Shown: positions 10,544 through 21,979 of the stretch, in pieces | Numbering within the stretch: the first letter of the stretch is position 1 | Layout of the letters: every line of letters begins with the position of its first letter | NCBI GenBank assembly: GCA_021527695.1 | Contig: JAKFAO010000005.1 | Coordinates: 496,001-560,000, forward strand | From: Naematelia aurantialba | Taxonomy: Eukaryota; Basidiomycota; Tremellomycetes; Tremellales; Naemateliaceae | Direction of reading: 5' to 3' | DNA: 64,000 nt | The notes under the pieces: generated by a model | What the model was told of the DNA's origin: nothing | What the model saw: the letters and a program-made list of their open reading frames with translations, nothing else | Databases searched by the model: none | Translations under genes and position numbers: made by a program

Positions 10544-13500
10544 ATGAGGAAGCAGCTCGACGCTCGAATACCTGCGCTCATCACCAATGGGGTAAAAGCG
10601 AACCACAGAAGCTTCTTCGTCATGGTCGGTGACAAGAGCCGAGACCAAGTCAGTAGAGCACCTGCCTTCGTCTTGAGCTGAGAATCGCTAGGTCGTGAAT
10701 CTGCACTTTTTGCTCTCTCAGGCAAGAGTGTCGTCCCGTCCTAATGTCCTGTGGTGCTATAAGAAGGATTTAGGCTTCACGACGTGAGCTCTCTGAGGTC
10801 CTTGCTATGGCACCGTTTTCTCATTCGCTCAGACATCGCAAGAAGCGCGAAGCCAAGATCAAGCGAGACATCAAGCGTGGAATTCGCGAAGCCAATGAGC
10901 AGGATCCGTTCGAGCTCTTCATTGCCGTCACCGACATACGCTATACCTACTACAAGGACTCTGCTAAGATTCTTGGCCAGACGTTTGGCATGCTGGTCTT
11001 GCAGGACTACGAAGCGATTACGCCAAACTTGCTTGCGCGGACCATTGAGACAGTCGAAGGTGGTGGAATTGTTGTTCTCTTGCTCAAAACGATGTCGAGC
11101 TTGAAGCAGCTATATGCAATGGCTATGGTGAGCTTCCTGTACGAAAATGTCGCTGAAACAACGTTAGGACGTTCACTCCAGATATAGAACGGATGCCCAT
11201 CAGTTCGTTCAACCCCGGTTCAACGAGCGATTCATCCTCTCCTTAGGATCATGTCACGACTGTCTGGTCCTGGACGATGAGCTGAATATACTGCCGCTTT
11301 CAAAGGGGAAGGACATTGTGCTAGGCAAGGGAGACACGGACGATCGGGGACGCAGGCGGAAACTTGAGGAGCTTCGAGAGATGCAAGGAAGTTTGGAGAA
11401 CGTGGAGATCGTGGGTCCCTTGGCGAAGCTCACAAAGACGGTTGATCAGGTCAGTCAACAGTGTGATATCAAATGAAACTCATCGACGTCTAGGCCAAAG
11501 CTCTCTTAACCTTTGTCGAGGCGATTTCGGAGAAGACGCTCTCTTCCACCGTCACTCTCACCGCCTCGCGAGGTAGAGGCAAATCCGCTGCGCTTGGACT
11601 TGCTATCGGAGCAGCTCTTGCACATGATTATTCAAATATATTCGTCACTTCACCGGATCCTGAGAATCTCAAGACGCTGTTCGAGTTCGCATTCAAAGCC
11701 CTGGATGCTCTGGGATACGAGGAGCACATCGATTACGATGTGGTGCAGAGTACGAATCCAGATTTCAAGAAGGCCATCGTTCGTGTCAACGTATTTAGGG
11801 GACATCGTCAAACAATACAGGTACGACATCTGGAGGCTTGAAGAGATTCATGGCGTTGATCATTTACAGTATATCTCACCGGAGGATGCACATGTGCTTG
11901 GCCAAGCGGAGCTGCTCATTATAGATGAAGCGGCGGCTATACCTCTACCCCTCGTTCGGAAACTCATCGGACCATACCTTGTTTTCATGGCTTCAACGAT
12001 CAACGGATACGAGGGCACCGGGCGATCACTTTCCATCAAACTCATTCAGCAGCTACGGGAGCAGACACGTCCTTTCATCGCAAGAGACTCTGATCTGTCT
12101 GCATTGCAATCTGTCACCGGTCCCTCTAAAGCATCCGCGGCGGGTCGATCCGGTGCCGGCCTTGTGCGCTCTTTGCGAGAAATCAAACTTGAGGAGCCGA
12201 TCCGGTACAGCCCGGGCGATGAAATCGAGAAATGGCTCAACAATCTCTTATGTCTCGACGCAACCGTTGTATCTAAGGCGGTTCAGGGCTGTCCTCATCC
12301 TTCGCAATGCGAGCTGTTTTATGTCAATCGGGATACGCTTTTCTCTTATCATCCCGCATCGGAAGTTTTCTTGCAGCGAATGATGGCGCTGTATGTCGCA
12401 AGTCACTATAAAAATTCACCAAACGATCTTCAAATGTTGTCTGATGCGCCAGCGCATCACCTCTTTGTCCTTCTTCCTCCCATCAGAGGGGATGACAATA
12501 GCCTTCCGGATCCGTTAGTAGTCCTTCAGGTAGCGTTGGAGGGTAACATCTCACGGGAAGCGATCCTCAAGGAGATGTCTCACTCTGGCAAGGGCAGCTC
12601 CGGTGACTTGATACCATGGATTGTTTCACAGCAAGTGCGTCTATGTCTTGGGCACGGAAGATCTCGCTCACGTCAACATAGTTTCAAGATGAGGATTTTG
12701 CTATGCTTTCAGGCGCACGGATAGTCCGAATTGCGACACATCCAGATTATGCACGAGTGAGGCGATCTTCTGGAGTGACATATCAGCTGACCCGTACAGA
12801 TGGGCTACGGTTCGAGGGCGATCGAAGCGTTGCAATCTTTTTACAGAGGAGAATTGTTTGACATGAATGATATGCAAGGCGACTACGAGGCGGCGTCAAA
12901 AATTACTACAACAATTGCTCCGGTGCGTGCTGGGGTTGTGAAATAGAACTCATCAGAGCGCAGAACGCTTCGCTGCAGACCGATCAAATCGGAATACGGC
13001 CTGCTGATTGCATGCCGCCCCTTCTCCAGCGCTTATCTGAACGTAAACCTGAGAAGCTAGACTATCTTGGGGTATCGTTTGGTTTGACCAAGGAGCTTCT
13101 CCGCTTCTGGAAGCGGGCTGGCTTTGTGCCGCTGTATGCAAGCCAGAAGGAGAACGACCTCACTGGCGAATATAGTTTCGTAATGCTTAAGGGATTGGCG
13201 AACAGTGTTGCCCAGGCCAACGAATGGATGAATGCCTTCTCGGAGGGTAAGTGGGGGGAATCACCGAGAGACTATATTGATCTCAGCAGATTTCGGACGA
13301 CGCTTTATGTCCCTGCTCTCGTATGATGCATTCGCCAAATTCGAATCAGCTACTGCTCTCTCTATCATTGAGTCCACCACGTCGAAATCCCAGCCCACTT
13401 CGCCTGCGCCGACACATGTGCTAAAAGCGGACGATCTGGATAAGCTTGTCTCCCCGTTCGACATGAAACGTCTGGAATCGTATGCGGAATCCATGATAGA

Positions 13501-14228
13501 TTACCACGTAATCCTGGACCTAGTGCCGACAATCGCCACGCTCTTCTTCACGCATCGCCTCGGGGCTGGGTGTACTCTCTCTGCAGCGCAGCAAGCGATA
13601 TTACTGGCGTTGGGGTTGCAGCGGAAGACCGTTGAGGCACTGGAGGCGGAGCTGGGTCTAACCTCGACACAAACGCTGGCGCTCTTCGGCAAAATCATGC
13701 GCAAAGTCGTACAGGCATTGCATGACGTGAGAAGAAAGGGAATCGAAACGGAGCTACCGATTGAGCAGGTGAAGGTACCTCTCGGCAGAGATCCTGGGTT
13801 TCAACCAATCGAAGAAACTGCCGAGCAGGAATTGCAGCGTGCAAGGAAGCATGACGACGCAGGAAATTTCGATGTGGCCGTAAAGCAAGCCCGCGCAATC
13901 CAACGGGAGTTACTTGATTCTGTGGACTTCTCACAGTATGTCGAACACTTCAAAATAAATGTGTGTTGACGCTGCTCGCAGATTTGCTATTGACCCTGCG
14001 ACAGACTTTGCCTCGGCACGGTCCCAAGTTGCGGCTCTTGAACAGGCACATCCAGAAGAGAGATCGAGACTGTCCACCACCATTAGCATACGAGCCGCAA
14101 ATGGCAGCGGTGTCAGTGAGCTGGCGAACAAAGCAATAGGGAAGAAAGACAAGACGAAACGACGTGAGAGTCAGGATAAAAGTGCCGCTCAGGTAAAACG
14201 TTTCAAGAAGGGCAAGATTGAGGGGTAG
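10544..14228 (+). CDS. KRE33: RNA cytidine acetyltransferase (Kre33/NAT10), ac4C writer for 18S rRNA and tRNA
   Basis: This is a nucleolar ATP-dependent enzyme that acetylates cytidine in 18S rRNA and, with an adaptor, in tRNA-Ser/Leu; it is also needed for 40S assembly. The first coding exon (10544 on) reads MRKQLDARIPALITNGV...FVMVGDKSRDQ, followed by VLWCYKKDLGFTTHRKKREAKIKRDIKRG and LARTIETVEGGGIVVLLL, all highly diagnostic. The RecA-like module shows a P-loop (TASRGRGKSAALGL) and IIDEAAAIPLP. The GNAT domain gives RIVRIATHPDYARMGYGSRAIEAL, the acetyl-CoA binding signature. The tail is basic (VKRFKKGKIEG). At least eight introns are present; the last precedes FAIDPATDFASARSQ. Length is about the usual 1030 residues. 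Confidence 0.95.
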
Positions 14229-14366
14229 TGCAACCCAATTGAAGAGTCACCTTCTGGATCACCTTGTAGTCCTAGTTCACCCAGGCTGTAAATTTGCCTC
14301 ACTTTGCATTGTACGCAAGATTGCATATTCCGAAGCCAACCTCAGCCTCAACGAACGCTAGCCGTT

Positions 14367-15925
14367 TCAACGACTTAGAGCCTCATACACTGCCTTCTCA
14401 ATTTTTTTCTTTGCCTCCGCCACAAACGGATTCCTGCCAGGTAACATCTGCGTGGAAAACACAAACTGCAAAGGATGAGCGCATTATCCAGCCTCATGGC
14501 TAACAGACTGACCGCAATGCCTGTCTCTGGATCCATAAAATATTCTGTCCCGGCAGCTCCTCCCCAGCCCACGCTTCCAGCCTTCCTACCGAAGCCGCCA
14601 CGTGATCGTTGATCACGCGGCTGGTAAATGGCCATGGCGGTGGACCAATCTGCCTCGCCTGGCTGCAGAGGGCACTCCCCTGGATCGTCGAGGGAGAGAT
14701 ACGGGTTGTACATGTCGACCAGGCTCTGGTATGCCGATTCTGGTAGAGAGGGTGTGAAGAGTGAAATAACGGATTGCGAGGAAAGGATGGGTGAAATCGG
14801 CGCTTCAACAGGTGAATCGTCACGCAAGGCAAGGTAATGAGTGAGGAGATGGCGTAGCAGGAGGACGTAGTCGGAGGTCTTGGAATAGACACCACCGCCT
14901 CCAGCGGGATATTCAATCTCTGCTCGCCTGAAACCATAAACGCTCAGCAGTGAAGTAAGTCCGGTGCTTGAAATTCTACTCACGTTCGAGGTAGCGTGAG
15001 GAGATCCAGCTGACCGTCCAGTACCTCCCAGTGGATCGCCTTGGGATCACCCATTTCCGCTCCTCGACCATAACGCAACGGCATGAGGCGTCGCTCCATG
15101 TCCTCACTGAAAGGATAGTATGTGGTACTATGCATACCTAGTGGTTTGCATACATGCTCCTGTAGATAGTCTTCCGCCGATACGCCAGCGATAGTGGGTA
15201 GCATGAGCGCGAGCCATTCAGCCGAGTTGCCGTATTCAAATTTGGTCCCAGGGACATTAACGATCGGTGTGTGCACTAGATTGTCCTGCTCTGGTTCAGA
15301 AAGACATTTTGGGAGAATATGAGAGTGAAGACCGCAGACATCGATATGTGACCGACCACATTCCTGGGCAGACTCACAATTTGACACGAATTGACGTGTC
15401 CTTTGCCCTTGTCCGAGACTTTCTTCCAAAGCTGGACTACATCGCCGAATTCCATTCCGAACCCACTCGTCTGATTCAACATCATTCGTAGGGTGATACC
15501 TTCGCTATTGTGCTCGAGGATAGGCTTGCCATTGCTGTCTAGTCCCAGGAACCGATGCGCAGCCGCCTTCTTCAGAGGTGGATACAGTTCCACCAAGTCA
15601 GTGTCCAACGTCAGCTTGCCTTGGTCTACCAGCTGGAGGTAGCCTGGGCCGGAAATCAGTAAGTGTACGGCTCTACAGACAAGTGTGTAGACATACACAC
15701 TGCTGTCAATAGTTTGGTCGTCGACGCAAACCATATCACATCGTCTTGATTGGCCGGACGAGGGGAGGGGGACTGGTCCAGCTTGTCGAACACTCCACTC
15801 GCGCCGTTGAAGATGACACCATCAGGATCTGCGAGAGAGAGATAGGCGCATGGCAAGACTTGAGTGACGTCTTCCAAGGCTGCCTGCAGCTTGGAGACTG
15901 CGTCTGTCGAGAGTTGTCTCACCAT
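14367..15925 (-). CDS. Serine beta-lactamase-like hydrolase (class C beta-lactamase/esterase family)
   Basis: The fold is that of penicillin-binding and class C beta-lactamase-type serine hydrolases. The catalytic SxxK is STTK in VIWFASTTKLLTA. The YxN-type motif is YGN in GTKFEYGNSAEWLALMLP. The third-motif region is SVGWGGAAGTEYFMDPETGIAF. Other typical pieces are LQLVDQGKLTLDTDLVELYPPL, LRMMLNQTSGFG and YLQEHVCKPLGMHSTTYYP. Fungal members usually act as esterases or lactone/amide hydrolases, often in secondary metabolism, and true antibiotic resistance is unlikely. There are four to five introns; one donor (GTATGT) splits the Cys codon just after the SxxK helix, and another precedes the last exon, which encodes FVFSTQMLPGRNPF. 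The ATG at 15925 starts MVRQLSTDAVSKL. No signal peptide is seen. Confidence 0.85.
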
Positions 15926-16392
15926 CACGCAGAATGTGGTGGGGGTCTCACCACCGATTTCCTAATCCCCTTATACCCTTTTGTAATTGCCCTTGCCTCT
16001 CCTCGCCCCAACTTTTTGTAATTGTTAATGACAAATACGAATCATGATCATGGAGTCTCATTGGGATTTACCCGTGCACAGACACGACAGATAACATACT
16101 CGCTACAAACTCATCGAGAGCAACTGTACAGAGCTCCAAATCGATCCATCTCTGGTCTGAAAACGCCACTCGCATCAGCCAGCGGTGCTGTTCGTATCGC
16201 TTGATCATAAAGGCAGATTCAATGGCCTTCGAAGCGCTTTGGTCGATCATCACTGCAACGTCGACTGCATCCGCGTCTTCAGATCTACGACACGCCCGCT
16301 TCTGCTTGCTGTTGCCCCCGCTATAGAACGCCTTATATGGCATTGCCTTGCTGAAGAATCAGGCAATCGCTGCACCTGGTACGCTCGAAGAC
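15926..16392. other. Divergent intergenic region
   Basis: I see no supportable gene here. It lies between two divergent genes (the beta-lactamase-like hydrolase and the protein kinase) and presumably holds both promoters. Short open frames on both strands lack similarity and have no splice context. Confidence 0.4.
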
Positions 16393-19300
16393 ATGACGAG
16401 TCGAGCACGAAATGGCCAGGCCCCTTTCTCCATTGCCGGTTCGCATAACAACAAGCAAGCGCACGTAAATGCTTCTCGCATGCCACGTTTGAGTCTGCTG
16501 ATGAGATGTAGCTTGTCAATGCATATCAAGAGCTGGGTAAGGAGTTGGGAAGCGAAAAGTTGAAGATTGTGGGAGGATATACTCTTGGCCGCATTATCGG
16601 TGAAGGTCTGACTCGCTCCTTCCTCTTAGAGGCCGCTGACGATATAGGGACCTACGGGTCGGTGCATCTCGCTACCCATCGCCTGACAGGTACACGATGT
16701 GCTATCAAGAGAATCCCAAAATCTGTTACCGCCCATCTGACACGCGAGATCCATCATCACCGCCGCTTGCACCATCCACACATCGTACACTTACACGAGA
16801 TCGTCGCGACAGAGACCCATGTGTGGCTCGTCTCAGAACTATGCAGCGGGGGAGAGCTCTTTGACTACCTCGTCGAGCGGGGTCGGCTGCTGGAGGGAGA
16901 GGCGCGGCGGCTCTTCGGAGAGTTAGCGGTGGCTGTTGGATGGATGCACCGACAGGGTGTAGTCCATAGAGATTTGAAGCTGGAGAATGTGCTCCTCGAT
17001 GGCGAGCTGCGAATCAAATTGGCTGACCTCGGATTCGCGAGGGAGAACCAAAAGGGGAAGCTGTGAGCTGCACGACGTTTGTTCTCTCTGCTTGAGCTAA
17101 TGAAGATCAGACTTGACACCTTCTGCGGGACGACTGGTGAGCCTTCTGTAGCATGCCATGGATCAACGCAAATAAGACTTTTAGGGTATGCTAGTCCCGA
17201 GATGCTCGCCGGGCGCAAATACCTTGGCGAGGAAACAGATATATGGTCACTTGGCATCATACTCTATATGTTGCTTTGTGGAGGCTTACCGTTCGACGAC
17301 GACGACGAGCGCGTCATGAAAGATCTCATCTTGAAGGGAGAGTACGAAGAACCAGAGTGGTTGAGCGAAGGTACGGGCATAATACGCAATGAGCTCATAC
17401 TGACATCTAACAGAAGCACGTAACCTAATCCACGGGATGCTGCGTCAAGACCCTGCGCAACGCCTCACAATTGGGGACATTCTGACTCATCCATGGTTTC
17501 AAATGACTCTCGTGGACCACGGACCATCGTCTCATTCCGTCCCACCTTCACCTAAGCCAGTTACACCCATCACCGAAGGACGAGAGGCCTACTTTCCGGA
17601 CGCCTTCAACGTTGGTGATCCTGGGCCCTCGTCTTCCCGATTCAAACGCTCCTCTTCCGCTCAGTCGCCACTTTCCCTTCACCAGATTGCCCCTGAGCTT
17701 CCGAATGACTCCGATCCATCTGAAACCAGTTTCGAACTCGTTGGTTCAGAATACAGCAAAGCCGATAGCGGGATTATAACTCCTCCGACAGCACTCGACG
17801 GGGAGGAGCCCTTGAAAAGGGTTCATAGCGGCGAATTCAGTGCGACAGAACGCGCATTAGAGATGCTGCATCTAAATGGTAGTCAGGTCACGATCAAGCG
17901 TGCAGGAACAGAGAGCCCTGGATCTATAGCGGGAAGCGTCAAGACACGGGTGGTGGTGCCTTCATCCCTCGCAGGTCAGACGGAAGTGGACGAGGAAACG
18001 CTGGCGGAGAGCGAGTTCGGCCAGATCAGTCTGGCTCCTCTGGACGATCATTCGCTGCATCTACCGCTGGCTCAACACAGTCGGACACCTTCAAGAACGA
18101 AACGTCGGTCCGTGTCGTCGACTCTCTCGCTTGAGCGTAAGCTATCACATCATTCGACATCCGGGAATTGGCAGACGTATCCTCCCGAAGATTACCTTGG
18201 CCAGCTTGATCGTTCCTGTCCCGAGCTTTTCTCGACGCCTTCTGAAAGGGCGCTCATTCAATCCCTATCCGATATTGGTTTCGACACAGGCCAACTCGTA
18301 CACTCTGTAGTCAACAACGCGTGTGATTCTTCTGCCGCGACCTGGTGGATACTGCGCGGTAAGCAATTAGAACGTGGCGAGACCGACGAAGCTATCAAAG
18401 CCCGTGATGCGTCGGCAGCTCGGCGGAGGGAACGCGCAGCGGCCTATCATCGTGAAGAAAGACGCAAAATACGGAGCACGGAAAACAGCAGAAATGCAAG
18501 CCCTGATGTCAAACAGAATAACGTCACTTTTGGCGAGAACACCGATATACCGATCACGCCGAGCTTCTCAATAGTGCACCTCGGGGCTCCACTGGCTACT
18601 TCGGTGAAGCCTGTCCGCTCCATTACAGAGTCTGCTCAAGTTACCGGCCCGTCTATATCCTCCGAGACTCTCATTCCGACTACAGTGAAACCACTCCCTC
18701 CCTGGCCAGTACCAGCCGTAACAGAACTGCAGACACCTCAGACACCTCCAAGGGAGCCCTCGACAACTGCAGTTAGCGAGGCCTTAGCTTCGTCCGAGGG
18801 GTCGCCGCAGGAGCGGATCGTGAAAGCCCGATCACCATCTATGAGCATGCTCCAGCGTGCGACATCTGCCTTGACTGGCAGGAAACTGGACGAAAGAGAC
18901 AAGCCGCCCGCTGCGAATGTGGAGACAGCTGAGGGTTCTCGAAGCGTATCACCAACAAAGCTGACTAAAGCCCCAAAGAAGAATTTGCAGCCCATCGATC
19001 CGGACAACAACTCATCTTCCTTGCGCTCCTCCCCTGCTCCAGCTGTTAACGTTCAATCACCCATGGAAGTCGCCCCTGGCAGCACTACAAGCAAGTCGCC
19101 AGCATCCAGTCTTCGGGTCGCCGTACATCCTGACTCAGCTGACCGCCCAGTTGATACCGATGGACCTCCCAAGACACAAAAGGAAAAATTGGTGAAGAGA
19201 GATAGTCTTTGGACGACATTTCGGCATCTCTTTAATGAGGACCGGCGACGCAGAAAACGTGAAATTGGAGGCTCTCCACTCAGTGGTGAGATAAAGGCAG

Positions 19301-20391
19301 CCCCGACGATGGTACTCTCTCGTGGTATATCCGCTCGTACACCGCACGTCAACCGCCTCGCCCAGCCATTGACGTCATCGCGACGGACCAGTCTAGATGG
19401 TACGCGACCACAACTATATTCACGTCGAAGCAGTTCAGTAAATTCACGCCGAAGTTCGGTCGCCTCCCTTCACTCCAATGACCTGGGCGTACGTCGGCGC
19501 GCTAGTTCTCGGTCGCACGGCTCGCAGACGCCCACGTCGGATCGTGAGTATCCCTCACGCCCCTCATCTGCTCTATCCGCACAACGGCGGTCCTCTCATT
19601 CCATAAGATCGCCGACGCTGCAATCAGATCATTCATCGCGCTTGCGAGGATCTGCTCCTACGTCACCGCTCCACAGCTACCATCGACGCCCAACAGCTGG
19701 GTCAGCCTCGACTCGCGTACGGCATATCCGCGTTATCCAAGAAACGCATGTGTTGCGTTCCAGTAGTGTGGCAAGCAGTACACGCTCAAATAACTCCTCT
19801 CGAGCGAGCTCGTTAGACAGAGAGCGTACAAAATTGGACGAAACGGGAGAATCGGATTACGACAGTCGAGACGATTCATCGTTTCGATCCAAACGTCGAC
19901 GACGTCCCGATGACCGACGTTCAAGCAGTCATGGTTCTTCGCTAGCTCAGCAGATACACCGGACGCGTTCGCCTTTGGTTGGACCTACGCAGGTTAGGCC
20001 CACACGGAATGTTTTCAAATCCGAGGACGATGAGTGGGTGGATGAGGAGGAACGCTTTGCAGGCGGGCTCGGTCAAGCTTCCAGTAAAGGCACAGAAGCA
20101 AGAAACGCCATGGATAAGTGGGCTGGCCGCGCCATCGTCTCTAGTCATGGGGTGGTTCGAGGACGACGAAAAGGATCATTACCACAAAACCTTGGGAGAA
20201 GGCGAAGTGGCAGCGACGAGGAGCACGATACCGTAAAGGTGCATAGCAGGACTGGAACCAAGGCGACAGCGATGTCTCTTCACAATCACAATATCGTGGG
20301 AGGCGCAGGCGGACCCAGAAGAACAGGGCTTCCGGGGAGGTCAAGGGGAGCTCCGGCCATCCAAGAAGAGGACGAAGAAGCGGACGAGTAA
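16393..20391 (+). CDS. CAMK-like Ser/Thr protein kinase with a ~900-residue disordered tail
   Basis: Exon 1 is 16393-16464 (MTSRARNGQAPFSIAG), and exon 2 starts at 16512 (LVNAYQELGKELGSEKLKIVGGY). The kinase domain shows a glycine loop (LGRIIGEGTYGSVHLA), VAIK-equivalent CAIKRIPK, catalytic HRDLKLEN, a metal-binding motif that reads DLG rather than DFG (KLADLGFARE), the activation-loop end GTTGYASPEML, WSLGIILYMLLCGGLPF, and HPWF at the lobe end. About eight introns sit in the domain, and then one exon from about 17415 to 20391 encodes almost the whole tail. The tail is Ser/Arg/Pro-rich, apart from a helical UBA-like patch around 18220-18375 (ERALIQSLSDIGFDTGQLVHSVVNNACD). HRDLKLEN and the overall domain fit CAMK/CAMKL kinases (Kin4/Snf1-like group). 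The specific orthologue is not certain. Confidence 0.88.
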
Positions 20392-20875
20392 CATTGAAAG
20401 GGTGAATCTGTGCTTGGAGTTTGTAGCCTGAGTGCGTCGTTCAACAGTTAAGTCATTGGAGGTTGGAAATTTCACCTGCCTAGCGATCTTAAGATATTGA
20501 GAACCGTCCTCTGCTCTCACTGTCTATCTTATTGTTTGTTGTCATCTAGCATGCATCATGCCTCGCTGTCTAGTCGTGACTGATAGATGAGCGGAGAAAG
20601 CAAGGCTGGGCATAACGTGCGATCATCACGACTTGAGCTGTGGAGTTTTCCTCGCACGGAATCCGCCAACAATGGATGTTGGTGGATGATGCATGTCAGA
20701 TCAGCTCAACGTTCCGCACGTCGGCATTTGCCACCTGCTGCATCGCGCCGAGGGACATGAGGCTAAGGACAACTCTCTCTACGAATGAAGCAGCCCTCCT
20801 CCCTATACTAGGCCGATATGCCTAGTTCCATTATGCTGCGCAGCCCAGGCATCGCGCCTGATTTCATAAGCTCCG
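20392..20875. other. Convergent intergenic region
   Basis: This stretch lies between the 3' ends of two convergent genes. No gene, repeat or RNA structure could be supported. Confidence 0.4.
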
Positions 20876-21814
20876 CTACGTTGATGGTAGTATACCCAGC
20901 GTACCTTTCTCATGTACGAAATATTGCACAATCTCGTCCGCGCCTTTCCGCATGGCCATCTCAACGAGTCGCGGTGGGATTTGAGTCCGATTGACAAGGC
21001 GAGGTCGTTTGGCCTGACATCTGTTGGCTCCCATTGACTTCGCACCGTGGCGGTGCTCTGGTTGATTGCTCCCATACATTTGCTCTATATGATTGACGAG
21101 CATCACGACTGCTTTGAGATCACGTTTCGAGATTGCAATTTCCACAGCGAGGCAGTTCTTTGTCAGAGGATCCGCCCCATGGCTGAGCAAAAAGGCGATG
21201 AGAGGGTAGTTCGCAGTCAACACAGCCCGACACAGTGGATATCCTTTGTGAGAATTGGCCGATGGAGTATAGCACGTATACAAATAGCGGAGGACAGGAT
21301 GAACCGGTTCGGAAAGGCTGATACCGGTGCGAAAAAGACGCCGAGGGAGTTCTGCACATGTCAGAGGTTGCAGGTTGTTGCTAACCTCAGAGGATTGGCA
21401 TGTATTGTTCGCTTCAGCATGTTCTTCCGTGGCCAGGCTGTGTATGGAGTTGGGCACCATCGCGCTCATGCCTCTGTTGCCCGTTTCTGTCTCCCATACG
21501 CGCTTGATCTCTTGTGCGACCTCGACATTGCAGATCGGATGCCGCAGACATCGTACAAGCAGATCGTTGGGGCCGTAGTACGAGTAGAGAGACATCAGAT
21601 ATCTCGCCGCGTATGTTGAAGGGGGACTGTTGAGAATATGATGGATTCTTGGAGCTACCAGAGCGAAGTGGGGATTCAGAGCAAGAAGATGGATATCGAG
21701 AATAAGCTACCGACATCAGCTCAAGGTGCTGACGCACAGCTTTCAAGAGTTGCTCACTTCTGCCGGGAGATCGAGCAGCATCGCTCGTGGGGTGGGAGAT
21801 GCCGACGATCTCAT
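20876..21814 (-). CDS. Ankyrin/F-box-like protein, function unknown
   Basis: Two exons are supported. The first runs from the ATG at 21814 (MRSSASPTPRAMLLDLPAE) to a GTGAGC donor. The second begins LILDIHLLALNPHFALVAPRIH after a TCGGTAG acceptor and continues as MSLYSYYGPNDLLVRCLRHPIC...EIKRVWE. The LLDLPAELILDIHLLALNP stretch resembles a degenerate F-box helix. PLCRAVLTANYPLIAFLLSHGADPLTKNCLAVEIAISKRDLKAVVMLV looks like an ankyrin repeat pair. The C-terminus has a basic patch (KRPRLVNRTQIPPRLVEMAMRKGADEIVQYFV). This combination is common in basidiomycete protein families of unknown role. An upstream exon cannot be excluded, because the frame stays open above the chosen ATG. Confidence 0.6.
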
Positions 21815-21979
21815 GGGCACGCTCTGACACAGGATGGATGTCGGTGGCAATCTGTACACCAGACACCTGAAACATTTTGGTCGTCGTCTCCACACGTGGT
21901 TTCCACGTGAATCAGAGATTGCGAGCTCGCGGACAGCCTCAGCTTTGTCTGACTTCTTTCCTGTTCAACGCAATAAAAC

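Noticed and set aside
10474..10725. 83-codon minus-strand frame with a hydrophobic stretch
   Set aside because: It is the complement of the first coding exon of KRE33/NAT10 on the plus strand, whose translation is strongly diagnostic.
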